From Thiosymbion sp942492625 (GTDB taxonomy: Bacteria; Pseudomonadota; Gammaproteobacteria; Chromatiales; Chromatiaceae), in contig CALOFM010000016.1 in assembly GCA_942492625.1 (NCBI GenBank), positions 62,001 to 126,000 of the forward strand: 64,000 nt of DNA, given 5' to 3'. Below are positions 34,692 through 42,789 of this stretch, in pieces (the stretch's first letter is position 1; every line of letters starts with the position of its first letter). The notes under the pieces are model-generated. The model was not told the DNA's origin. It saw only the letters and a program-made list of their open reading frames with translations, and did no database searches. The position numbers and the translations under genes were made by a program.

Positions 34692-35170
34692 CCTTCTTTG
34701 CTGCCTGCCTCGTCGCTGCCGGCGAGACCGGTCATCGTGCTTTGCAGGTTCCCCATGAATTGCTGCATCTGCTTGGACATGGCCGCTTGAAGGTCTGCCG
34801 CGAGCTGCACCTGCTCCGACATCGTGTTTCGCATCGTCGCGAAAAACTCTTCCAGCTGCTCAGGCGTGGGATTCGAGGTGCCCGCCGCAAATATCTGCAT
34901 TTGCTCGCTCAAAATCCGCTGCACGCTCGCCGAAAACTCATCCACCTGATTGGACATGGGGTTTTTCATACCGGTGGAGATCATCTTCATCTGTTCACGG
35001 AAGATGTTCTGCATGCTAGAGGTGATGCTCTGCATCCGCTCCTCAACCGGATTATGGACCGTCTTGAGCATGTCGACCTGCAGCTTCATCGTGTTCTGCA
35101 TGTGCTCAGCCATGGCCTTTTGCAGGCTCGCCGCAAATTCCTGCATCTGATTCGTCAAGGTGAAACTCAT
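34688..35170 (-). CDS. Repeat-built coiled-coil protein (phasin-like), coupled to ferredoxin-NADP reductase
   Basis: The 160-residue product is almost wholly helical, Met/Gln-rich and built from four or five related units of about 30 residues: Q-M-Q-E-F-A-A-S-L-Q-K-A-M, R-M-Q-S-I-T-S-S-M-Q-N-I-F, Q-V-D-E-F-S-A-S-V-Q-R-I-L and Q-L-E-E-F-F-A-T-M-R-N-T-M. Such amphipathic repeats resemble phasins or apolipoprotein-like proteins. No cysteines or enzyme motifs are seen. The start at 35170 is set by AGAGGAAGGA just upstream; an ATG at 35284 would add an unrelated N-terminus. Overlap with the reductase start suggests the two proteins are made together. The function is unknown. Confidence 0.75.
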   Translation of the reverse strand: MSFTLTNQMQEFAASLQKAMAEHMQNTMKLQVDMLKTVHNPVEERMQSITSSMQNIFREQMKMISTGMKNPMSNQVDEFSASVQRILSEQMQIFAAGTSNPTPEQLEEFFATMRNTMSEQVQLAADLQAAMSKQMQQFMGNLQSTMTGLAGSDEAGSKEG

Positions 35171-35228
35171 TTTCCTTCCTCTTAATACCGGACCATGCGC
35201 GCCACTATTTACGAGAAGGAAGCACGCA

Positions 35229-36365
35229 TTAGCCGCCAACAATGGCAAGCAAAATACCCGCTGCGACGGCAGAGCCGATGACACCCGCCACGTTGGGCCC
35301 CATGGCGTGCATGAGCAGGAAGTTATGATGATCGGCTTCCAGACCCACCTTGTTCACCACCCGTGCCGCCATAGGTACGGCGGAGACCCCGGCCGCCCCG
35401 ATCAGGGGATTCACCTCGCCACCGGAAAGGCGTTTCATGAGCTTGCCCATCAACACACCCGCGGCGGTACCTATGGAGAAGGCGACCGCGCCCAGTGCCA
35501 GAATCCCGAGGGTTTCGACGTTCAGGAACTTGTCCGCTTGGAGCTTTGAGCCGACCGCAAGGCCGAGGAAAATGGTCACGGCGTTGATGATCTCGTTCTG
35601 GGCCGCATGGCTCAGCCGGTCGACTACCCCGCACTCGCGCAAGAGGTTACCGAAGGTCAACATCCCGATCAGCGGGACCGCCGCCGGCAGGAGTAGCACT
35701 GTCATAAGCAGCACAGTGATCGGGAACAGGATCTTCTCCGTCTTGGACACCGGACGGAGCTGCTTCATCACGATCTTGCGCTCTTCCTCCGTGGTCAGCA
35801 GCTTCATGATCGGCGGCTGTATCAAGGGCACCAGCGCCATGTAGGAATAGGCGGCTACGGCAATGGCGCCGAGCAGATCCGGCGACAGGCGGGATGCTAA
35901 GAAGATGGCGGTGGGTCCGTCCGCTCCGCCGATGATCCCGATTGCCGACGCGTCTGCGAGATTGAAATCGAACCCTGGCACATAGTTCAGCGCCAAGGCA
36001 CCAAGCAGCGTCACGAAGATGCCGAACTGAGCCGCCGCCCCCAGCAACAGGGTCTTCGGATTGGCGATCAGCGCGCCGAAATCGGTGAGTGCCCCGACCC
36101 CCATGAAGATGATGAGGGGGAACACACCGGTCTCGATACCCACGTGGTAGACCATCCCGAGCAGTCCGTCTTCGCCGGAAATCCCGGCCACCGGGACGTT
36201 CGTCAGTACCGCTCCGAAACCAATAGTGACCAGCAACAAGGGCTCGAAGTTCTTGACGATACCCAGGTACAGCAGCAAGAAACCCACGGCCAGCATGAGC
36301 AGTTGGCCCCACTCGAAGTTGGCCAAACCCGTCGACAGCCAGAGCTGTTGAAGACCTTCTAACAT
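35229..36365 (-). CDS. oadB: Oxaloacetate decarboxylase beta subunit, Na+-pumping
   Basis: OadB is the integral membrane subunit that decarboxylates carboxybiotin and moves Na+ out of the cell. The 378-residue product has about nine to eleven helices and the conserved G-I-I-G-G-A-D-G-P-T-A-I-F segment with the Na+-binding Asp near residue 150. It also has N-P-L-I-G-A-A-G-V-S-A-V-P-M-A-A-R and N-F-L-L-M-H-A-M-G-P-N-V-A-G near the C-terminus. The start at 36365 has AAGGAG upstream; the frame extends a further 18 codons into the oadA gene. It is the last gene of oadGAB. Confidence 0.92.
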   Translation of the reverse strand: MLEGLQQLWLSTGLANFEWGQLLMLAVGFLLLYLGIVKNFEPLLLVTIGFGAVLTNVPVAGISGEDGLLGMVYHVGIETGVFPLIIFMGVGALTDFGALIANPKTLLLGAAAQFGIFVTLLGALALNYVPGFDFNLADASAIGIIGGADGPTAIFLASRLSPDLLGAIAVAAYSYMALVPLIQPPIMKLLTTEEERKIVMKQLRPVSKTEKILFPITVLLMTVLLLPAAVPLIGMLTFGNLLRECGVVDRLSHAAQNEIINAVTIFLGLAVGSKLQADKFLNVETLGILALGAVAFSIGTAAGVLMGKLMKRLSGGEVNPLIGAAGVSAVPMAARVVNKVGLEADHHNFLLMHAMGPNVAGVIGSAVAAGILLAIVGG

Positions 36366-36384
36366 TTTGCTGCTCCTTGGCTCC

Positions 36385-38178
36385 TCAAGACAGGAACAGG
36401 AGGGTATGTCCCACCACAATCGCCTCGCCTTCCTTGACGGCGACCTGGCTCACGGTTCCGGCACGTGGAGCCCGTACCTCCGTTTCCATCTTCATCGCCT
36501 CCATCACGATGAGCACATCGCCTGATGCGACTTCCTGGCCCTCTTTGGCCACAATCTTGAAGATGTTGCCCGCAAGCGGTGAAGGCACCGGATCGCCAGA
36601 GCCCGGAGCGGTGATGGGCGCCGGCTTCTGTGGCGTGGTCATGGGCTGGACATCGCCGATGGCGCCACCCGGGTTCACCTGAACGTTGTAAGCGTTGCCG
36701 TTGACGATGACCTGGTAGTTCTCCGGGCCAGAAGGCGCGACTGCGAGCGGCGCCGCAACGGCTGCCGCTGGAGCAGCCGCAGGCTCCGCACTCGGAGGCG
36801 GCTCGAACGCCGCTGGATTGCGCCGGTTCTTGAGAAACTTGAGCCCGATCTGCGGGAACAAAGCGTAGGTGAGCACATCATCCACCACGTTGTCGGCCAC
36901 CTCCACGTTGTTCTCTTTCGCGACCTTGTCGAACTCCACTGTGAGCCTGTCCATCTCCGGCTCAAGCAAATCCGCGGGCCGGCAGGTGATGGGCTCCTGC
37001 CCGTCTTCGAGCACCCGCTGTTGCAGCGCAGTATCGACAGGGGCGATGGTCAGACCGTATTCGCCCCTGAGAACCCCGGCGGTTTCTTTAGTGATGGTTT
37101 TGTAACGCTCGCCCATGAGCACGTTCAACACCGCCTGAGTGCCCACGATCTGAGAGGTCGGCGTAACCAGGGGTATGAAGCCCAGGTCCTTGCGCACGCG
37201 GGGAATCTCCTCGAGGACCTCGTCCAGCTTGTCAATACCGCCCTGCTCCTTGAGCTGACCCTCCATGTTGGTGAGCATGCCCCCGGGAACCTGGGCGACG
37301 AGGATACGGGAATCAATTCCCTTGAGGCTGCCTTCAAATTTAGCATATTTCTTTCGCACCTCGCGGAAATAGGCGGCGATCTCCTCCAGCAGCGGGATAT
37401 TGAGACCGGTATTTCGATCAGTGTCTTCGAGAATCGCCACGACTGATTCGGTCGGCGAATGCCCGTAGGTCATGCTCATGGACGAGATGGACGTATCCAC
37501 GATATCGATGCCGGCCTCCGCCGCCTTCATGATCGTGGACGTGCTCATCCCTGTGGTGGCGTGACATTGCATGGCGATCGGCACGCTGCATGCTTCCTTC
37601 AGCTTGGAGACCAGCTCTTCGGCGACGTAGGGCTTGAGCAAGCCCGCCATGTCCTTGATGCAGATCGAGTGACAGCCCATGTCTTCCAGGTGCTTTCCCA
37701 GATCCACCCACATGTCGGTGGTATGCACGGGGCTCACCGTATAGGACATGGCGCCCTGGGCATGCTTACCGACCTTTATGGTCGCTTTGACCGCCGTCTC
37801 GAAGTTGCGCAGGTCGTTCATGGCATCGAAGATGCGGAACACGTCCATCCCGTTAACCGCACAGCGCTCGACGAACTTCTCAACCACATCGTCTGCGTAG
37901 TGCCGATAGCCCAGGATATTCTGCGCCCGAAAGAGCATTTGCTGGGGCGTGTTGGGTATCGCTTTTTTCAGCCTGCGCAAGCGCTCCCAGGGGTCTTCGC
38001 CCAGATACCGAATACAGGCATCGAAGGTTGCACCGCCCCAGGTCTCCAGCGACCAGAACCCCACTTGATCCAGCTTCGGTGCGATCGGCAGCATGTCGTC
38101 TATGCGCATGCGTGTGGCCAGCAAAGACTGGTGCGCATCGCGCAGAACTACATCGGTAATGCCAAGTGGATTGCTCAT
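36385..38178 (-). CDS. oadA: Oxaloacetate decarboxylase alpha subunit (carboxyltransferase and biotin carrier)
   Basis: The 597-residue product has an N-terminal carboxyltransferase barrel beginning V-L-R-D-A-H-Q-S-L-L-A-T-R, with C-H-A-T-T-G-M near residue 206. A conserved post-barrel domain follows, then an Ala/Pro-rich linker (about residues 445-490) and a biotinyl domain with V-I-M-E-A-M-K-M-E-T near the end, where the Lys carries biotin. Oxaloacetate is decarboxylated to pyruvate, whose CO2 passes via biotin to OadB. The start at 38178 is chosen because the frame before it runs into oadG spacing. Pyruvate carboxylase subunit B is related, but oadG and oadB beside it settle the assignment. 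Confidence 0.92.
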   Translation of the reverse strand: MSNPLGITDVVLRDAHQSLLATRMRIDDMLPIAPKLDQVGFWSLETWGGATFDACIRYLGEDPWERLRRLKKAIPNTPQQMLFRAQNILGYRHYADDVVEKFVERCAVNGMDVFRIFDAMNDLRNFETAVKATIKVGKHAQGAMSYTVSPVHTTDMWVDLGKHLEDMGCHSICIKDMAGLLKPYVAEELVSKLKEACSVPIAMQCHATTGMSTSTIMKAAEAGIDIVDTSISSMSMTYGHSPTESVVAILEDTDRNTGLNIPLLEEIAAYFREVRKKYAKFEGSLKGIDSRILVAQVPGGMLTNMEGQLKEQGGIDKLDEVLEEIPRVRKDLGFIPLVTPTSQIVGTQAVLNVLMGERYKTITKETAGVLRGEYGLTIAPVDTALQQRVLEDGQEPITCRPADLLEPEMDRLTVEFDKVAKENNVEVADNVVDDVLTYALFPQIGLKFLKNRRNPAAFEPPPSAEPAAAPAAAVAAPLAVAPSGPENYQVIVNGNAYNVQVNPGGAIGDVQPMTTPQKPAPITAPGSGDPVPSPLAGNIFKIVAKEGQEVASGDVLIVMEAMKMETEVRAPRAGTVSQVAVKEGEAIVVGHTLLFLS

Positions 38179-38200
38179 GATTTTCCTGCCCAAGTAGTTA

Positions 38201-38458
38201 TTATCGCCTGCCGTGGGACTGCCGATATCGATGAATTGCCGCACCGATCACGGACGTCAGCTCCTCGTCTGGCGCTCTCGGCCTCTCTGGAGGCAGCTCT
38301 ACAGGCGGCGGTTCGCCCTCGATCCATTGGGCCAAACGAGACATGGCACCGATCACCAGCACCAACAGGCCGAGCAGCGAAAACACGACCAGCATCCCTA
38401 GGAGCATCAGGTCGCCGCCGGCAGCCAACATTTCGGCATTCGTCATCGTTTCTGTCAT
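38201..38458 (-). CDS. oadG: Oxaloacetate decarboxylase gamma subunit
   Basis: The 85-residue product has one membrane helix (about residues 16-40, M-L-L-G-M-L-V-V-F-S-L-L-G-L-L-V-L-V) followed by a soluble, Pro/Glu-rich tail. The size, topology and position before oadA and oadB identify it as the OadG membrane anchor that holds the alpha and beta subunits together. The final region has H-R-Y-R-Q-S-H-G, close to the C-terminal metal- and alpha-binding part of the family. Confidence 0.87.
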   Translation of the reverse strand: MTETMTNAEMLAAGGDLMLLGMLVVFSLLGLLVLVIGAMSRLAQWIEGEPPPVELPPERPRAPDEELTSVIGAAIHRYRQSHGRR

Positions 38459-38578
38459 CCCTCCGATCCGTCCACTAGGGTTGCTGTTAGACCCTCACCC
38501 CTGACGCCTGCACCCGGTCGATCATAACCACCGCGCATTCGGGACTTTTGCGAACCCAGAGCCCCGCAAGGTGTCCCG

Positions 38579-39460
38579 TTAGTCGTAGAGATGCTCGGCC
38601 CAACGCCCGTCAAAATAGATTTCCCGTTTCCTGCGCATCCAAGCCTCTTTGGAGCCGGCGATGTGGGACAAGGCGGTATCCAGGGCTTCCGAGGCTTTCC
38701 GAAGCCCCGCTACATAGACGTAGGTATTCGGATTCTGCATCAGCTCCCACACCTCGGCGGCGTTCTCTTCGATCTTGTTACCCAATGCCGAAGGGTCATC
38801 GAACGCGGGACGTGAGCTCAACGCCTCGAATGCCTTGAAGGTCGCCTCGTCGTAGTAATGACTGATGTCGTCGTTCATGTCGTTCATGTAAAGCAGGTCC
38901 AGCCCGCTTTGGGCGCCATAGAACAGCCGGACCTTGCCCTTCCATTCGGCCTCTTCTTCAAAGATGTGCTTCAGGAAGGCCCTGAACGGCGCGATACCGG
39001 TACCGGTCCCCACCATCACCAGGTTGGCGGACGTATCGCGGGGTACGACGAAGTGCCGCCCGTAAGGCCCTGTGATCGAGACCTCGTTGCCTACCTTTGA
39101 GTCACAGAGGTAGTTCGAGCACTTGCCGGGATACTGCTCGCCGCTGACCTCATCGATATAAAAACAGCGGCGAACGCAGATGGCGATCTCCGTACCATGC
39201 CCTTGCTCGCCGCTGCGTGTGCTCGCAATGGAATACAACCGCATGTGCTGGTTGTTGCCAAACTCGTACGGCGGAGGTGCCAATACCCCGATACTCTGTC
39301 CCTCCACATAGACGAAGGACGCGGAAGGCACTCGCAAGACGATCTGACGGACCTCGTCATGGGCGCCTTCGGGCGTAATACGATCGGAAGAAAGAACGGC
39401 CGCCTTGTAGGGAGTGCTCGTGTCGTATGTCTTGGGTTGGATAAAGAAATCGTCGCTCAT
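38579..39460 (-). CDS. Ferredoxin--NADP(+) reductase, plant-type fold (copy 2)
   Basis: The 293-residue product is a paralogue of the reductase at 33834-34691. It shares R-L-Y-S-I-A-S (FAD), S-N-Y-L-C-D-S, G-T-G-T-G-I-A-P-F-R-A-F (NADP), the Y-G-A-Q-S-G-L-D-L-L-Y segment and Y-V-Y-V-A-G-L. It lies between oadG and the small Cys-rich gene at the end of the rnf genes. Having two such reductases around one Rnf/pyruvate oxidoreductase cluster suggests that ferredoxin is exchanged with both NADP(H), through these enzymes, and NAD(H), through Rnf. Confidence 0.87.
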   Translation of the reverse strand: MSDDFFIQPKTYDTSTPYKAAVLSSDRITPEGAHDEVRQIVLRVPSASFVYVEGQSIGVLAPPPYEFGNNQHMRLYSIASTRSGEQGHGTEIAICVRRCFYIDEVSGEQYPGKCSNYLCDSKVGNEVSITGPYGRHFVVPRDTSANLVMVGTGTGIAPFRAFLKHIFEEEAEWKGKVRLFYGAQSGLDLLYMNDMNDDISHYYDEATFKAFEALSSRPAFDDPSALGNKIEENAAEVWELMQNPNTYVYVAGLRKASEALDTALSHIAGSKEAWMRRKREIYFDGRWAEHLYD

Positions 39461-39543
39461 AACTTTTTAACCTCACTCCACGGCAACCGTGAACCAGGAT
39501 CCGAAATGCGAAAGACCGATAGAACCAAGCCGGAGCTCATCCG

Positions 39544-39735
39544 CTAGTGTGCGCCTTCATCTTTGTCCGAGCTGCAATGCCCGCCTGCACAACCGCCGCA
39601 GCAGCCACCGGCACGCTCGCTATAGGCACCGAATTCCGGATGCCTGGCAGCGAAGAGACGCGCGATCTGCTGGACCGCGACCCAACCCACCATCACAATC
39701 AGAACGATACCGACGGCAAGGAGATAGGTACCCAT
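39544..39735 (-). CDS. Cys-rich membrane microprotein at the end of the rnf genes
   Basis: The 63-residue product has one N-terminal membrane helix (about residues 4-24, L-L-A-V-G-I-V-L-I-V-M-V-G-W-V-A-V) and a Cys/Gly-rich C-terminal tail (G-G-C-C-G-G-C-A-G-G-H-C-S) ending in His. The gene follows rnfA by two bases. Its layout recalls NqrM, a small Cys-rich membrane protein needed for maturing the iron site of Na+-NQR, a relative of Rnf. The sequence match is not strong enough to claim orthology. A role in delivering or stabilising the Fe site between RnfA and RnfE is a reasonable inference. Confidence 0.72.
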   Translation of the reverse strand: MGTYLLAVGIVLIVMVGWVAVQQIARLFAARHPEFGAYSERAGGCCGGCAGGHCSSDKDEGAH

Positions 39736-39737
39736 CG

Positions 39738-40322
39738 TTAATGGGCTCCGAGTCCGGCGAAACCCATGAAGGTGAGGGACAACATCCCGGCCAACATGAA
39801 GCTCAGGGCCGCTCCCCGGCTGATGGCAGGCACATCGGCCAGGTCCATCCTCACACGCAAGCCGGCCATGAGCATGAGGGCCAAGGTGAAGCCAGCGCCG
39901 GCACCGATGCTATACACCAGGCTCTGAAGGAAGCTGTACTCCTTGAAGGTCTGGAACAGGGCCAATCCCAGGATGGCACAGTTGGTCGTAATCAACGGCA
40001 GAAAGATACCCAGGGCGCGAAAAAGGGTCGGACTGAGCTTTTTTACTATCAATTCGACCAACTGGACCGCGGAGGCAATGACGGCGATGTAGCAGATGAG
40101 CCGCAGGAACTCCAGCTCGAACTCCACCAGTAGCTCGTTGATCCCGTACGCGCACAGGGAGCTGACGAACATCACGAAGGTAGTTGCCAATCCCATGTTC
40201 CATGCTGTATCAAGCTTTCCGGAGACGCCGAGAAACGGGCACAGGCCGAGAAAGTACGCGAGCACGAAGTTGTTGATAATGAACGCGTTTAAGAATATGA
40301 AGCTCAGGTCATCAGGTTGCAT
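39738..40322 (-). CDS. rnfA: Rnf electron-transport complex subunit RnfA
   Basis: RnfA is an integral membrane subunit, paralogous to RnfE, that helps hold an Fe centre in the membrane. The 194-residue product has six helices with conserved N-N-F-V-L-A-Y-F-L-G-L-C-P-F-L-G-V (residues 16-32) and T-T-N-C-A-I-L-G-L-A (about residues 108-117), each containing one of the membrane Cys residues expected of the family. It overlaps the end of rnfE by 11 bases. It is the last of rnfCDGEA. Confidence 0.93.
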   Translation of the reverse strand: MQPDDLSFIFLNAFIINNFVLAYFLGLCPFLGVSGKLDTAWNMGLATTFVMFVSSLCAYGINELLVEFELEFLRLICYIAVIASAVQLVELIVKKLSPTLFRALGIFLPLITTNCAILGLALFQTFKEYSFLQSLVYSIGAGAGFTLALMLMAGLRVRMDLADVPAISRGAALSFMLAGMLSLTFMGFAGLGAH

Positions 40323-40977
40323 GGATAGCCCCCTCTTCTTTCGCGGCTTTAAGCTTTAGCTGTTTACGCTCCTTCAACCAGGCGAACAGCAACAGCCAGG
40401 CTCCGGTAACGAAAAACCCTCCAGGCGGCAGGATCATGACCACCCAAGGTTGGTAGCCATCGCCGAACAGCGGAAATCCCAGCAGACTCCCACTACCCAG
40501 TATCTCCCTCACCGTACCCAGGCATAACAAAGCTAGAGTGAAACCGGCACCTATCCCAAGCGCATTGACCAGGGATTTGGTAACCCGGTGCTTGGATGCA
40601 AAGCTCTCCGCACGGCCAAGAATGACGCAGTTGGCCACAATGAGCTGGATGAACGCCCCCAAGGCGTTATAGAGCTCCAGGCTGAGGGCATGGATCGCAT
40701 AGTCTACGATGGTGACGAAAGTGGCGATAATGATGATGTAGGATGCGATGCGAACCTGTTTGGGGATATAGTTACGCAACAAGGACACCAACAAGCTCGA
40801 GCCGAGAAGAACAAAGGTAGTCGCCAAACCCATACCGATGGCATTGAAGGTGGTGTTTGTGACGGCCAGAGCGGGACATAGACCCAGTAACATAACGAAT
40901 ACCGGGTTCTCCTCCCACAGCCCGCGCAGGAAGGTATCGGCGGTAATGGGCTTTTTTTCGTTGGGCAGGGCGGCCAT
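40312..40977 (-). CDS. rnfE: Rnf complex subunit RnfE
   Basis: The 221-residue integral membrane protein shows N-P-V-F-V-M-L-L-G-L-C-P-A-L-A-V-T (about residues 20-36) and I-V-A-N-C-V-I-L-G-R-A-E (about residues 113-124), the paired Cys-containing half-helices shared with RnfA and NqrD. The start codon overlaps the rnfG stop by one base, and the 3' end overlaps rnfA, so the genes are tightly coupled. Confidence 0.93.
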   Translation of the reverse strand: MAALPNEKKPITADTFLRGLWEENPVFVMLLGLCPALAVTNTTFNAIGMGLATTFVLLGSSLLVSLLRNYIPKQVRIASYIIIIATFVTIVDYAIHALSLELYNALGAFIQLIVANCVILGRAESFASKHRVTKSLVNALGIGAGFTLALLCLGTVREILGSGSLLGFPLFGDGYQPWVVMILPPGGFFVTGAWLLLFAWLKERKQLKLKAAKEEGAIHAT

Positions 40978-41714
40978 TACTTGATTACCTCCGACTCGGG
41001 AGCTACTTCTGTTTCAGGGGGTGACTCTATCTCAGACAGGTGCTGTGCAATAAGGGGCACCATCGTGACGGTAGTCTCGTGTAGCCCTTTACCTATTGCC
41101 CTCGAGGTAATAGTCGCGCCTGAAATGGCGTCCACCTCCCAGGGTTGGGTTTTGGTCCCATGCTTCACTGTCTCGATGGGATGGGCCACACTGCTCTTGT
41201 CGGCCGTCAGCTCGACAGACAATGCTTCGAAATTGGCCATGAAGCCCGCGTTGCCTTCGACGGTCTTCTTGTCACCCATACCCGGGGTATCCGTGCTCTT
41301 CATGATGGTAAGGCCGACGATACACGCGCATCCCGGATCGTAGGCAAACAGGGTGCGCACCACATCCTGATACCCCTGGGCCGCACCCTGCAAGGCAATC
41401 CCAGCCAGCTTGCTGGAGCCTTCATAGACCGCGAAGAGATCGGCCTCACCGGACGCCGTCTCATCCAGACGCACCAGACCGTCGCCATCGAGCGCGAAGC
41501 TCACCCGCCTCGCCTTCTCCTGATCAATCCCCGGGATGACTCGAAAAACCGCCTGTTCCAAGGCCAAGCGTTCTTTCTCCTTGATGATCGGATCGGTGTA
41601 CTGGTAAACGAGCACCACCGAGAGGCCGGCGAACATGGCGATAAGACCGAGCGTGCGGATCAACGCCACAGGGGATGGCATGGGTGGTGCCTGGGTGTGT
41701 GCCTCCGCGGTCAT
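40977..41714 (-). CDS. rnfG: Rnf complex subunit RnfG (covalent FMN)
   Basis: RnfG is a single-pass membrane protein whose periplasmic domain carries FMN linked to Thr. The 245-residue product has the N-terminal helix (about residues 18-40) and the attachment motif S-G-A-T-I-T-S near residue 199, in which the Thr of S-G-A-T holds the flavin. T-K-T-V-E-G-N and V-D-A-I lie close by. It lies three bases after rnfD. The C-terminal tail is Glu/Pro-rich. Confidence 0.92.
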   Translation of the reverse strand: MTAEAHTQAPPMPSPVALIRTLGLIAMFAGLSVVLVYQYTDPIIKEKERLALEQAVFRVIPGIDQEKARRVSFALDGDGLVRLDETASGEADLFAVYEGSSKLAGIALQGAAQGYQDVVRTLFAYDPGCACIVGLTIMKSTDTPGMGDKKTVEGNAGFMANFEALSVELTADKSSVAHPIETVKHGTKTQPWEVDAISGATITSRAIGKGLHETTVTMVPLIAQHLSEIESPPETEVAPESEVIK

Positions 41715-41717
41715 GAC

Positions 41718-42785
41718 TTAAGCCTTCTTCTGCCTGCTGGTGCCGTAGACCCTGGGTTGGGTCCATGCGCTGATGAGGGGGGATGCTGCATTGCCAAACA
41801 GGATGGCGTACATGACACCCTCCGGCAGGCCTCCGAACAAGCGAATGATCACGGTGAGAAAACCGATGAGGAAACCGTAGACCCACACACCGGCCGGCGT
41901 TACCGGCGATGCCGTCATATCCGAAGCCATGAACATGGCGCCAAGCATCAGCCCACCGGACAACACCATGAAGGTCGGCGTGGGATAGGCTTGCGGATCG
42001 ACCATGAAGAAGATCCCCGCCGTGACGAAGGTACCCAGGATCATGGCGGCCGGTATGCGCCAATCCATCATCTGGCGCACCGCTAGATAGGCACCGCAGA
42101 CCAGGATCAGCAGGGCGGAGGTCTCACCGGCCGAGCCCGCGGTCATGCCCATCAACAGGTCCATGGAATCCGTGGCGACATGGGCCACTTCTCCATCGCC
42201 GAACTTCTGCAGCGCTAAGGGCGTGGCCCCGGTAAATCCGTCCAGGTCGAGGTCCTTGACCCATTGCCCCACCGGAACAGGCACTGCAAAGGGAAATGTC
42301 AGGGTGGAGGGTATGAGTTCGGTGAACCGGCCGGGGGCGAAGGCCGGCGTCCAGGTGGTGATCGCCACCGGGAAGGCCGCTTGGACAAAGGCCCTGCCCA
42401 CCAGGGCGGGATTGAACACGTTAAAGCCGATGCCACCGAACATGACTTTGGCGAGCGCAATGCCGACGAACCCGGCCAAAGCCGCCATCCACAGAGGAAA
42501 GCCCGGCGGCAGGGTAAGGGCAAGCAGCATGCCGCTGATTACCGCGCTGTAGTCGCCTACCGTCGTGGGATTGTTGGACAGCCGGCAAAAGAGATGCTCC
42601 GTCCCGGCGCAGGCCAGGACCGCCACCAAAATCAGCAAGAAGGCACTGATCCCGAACTGATAGACGGCAAACGCGCACACCGGCAGCAGCGCGTAGACCA
42701 CGTTGCGCATGATCTGGTCGACGCTCGCGACGCGGCGGATATGCGGCGAGGTGCGGACCTCCATCAAGTTTGCCTTATCTACCAT
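41718..42785 (-). CDS. rnfD: Rnf complex subunit RnfD (covalent FMN)
   Basis: The 355-residue membrane protein has about nine or ten helices. It also has the N-terminal S-P-H-I-R-R, the N-P-A-L-V-G-R-A-F-V-Q segment and the flavin-binding motif T-G-A-T-P-L-A near residue 184, where Thr carries FMN. Ending at R-Q-K-K-A, it is full length. The ATG at 42785, four bases after rnfC, is chosen; the open frame upstream belongs to the middle part of rnfC. Confidence 0.92.
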   Translation of the reverse strand: MVDKANLMEVRTSPHIRRVASVDQIMRNVVYALLPVCAFAVYQFGISAFLLILVAVLACAGTEHLFCRLSNNPTTVGDYSAVISGMLLALTLPPGFPLWMAALAGFVGIALAKVMFGGIGFNVFNPALVGRAFVQAAFPVAITTWTPAFAPGRFTELIPSTLTFPFAVPVPVGQWVKDLDLDGFTGATPLALQKFGDGEVAHVATDSMDLLMGMTAGSAGETSALLILVCGAYLAVRQMMDWRIPAAMILGTFVTAGIFFMVDPQAYPTPTFMVLSGGLMLGAMFMASDMTASPVTPAGVWVYGFLIGFLTVIIRLFGGLPEGVMYAILFGNAASPLISAWTQPRVYGTSRQKKA

Positions 42786-42789
42786 GGGT

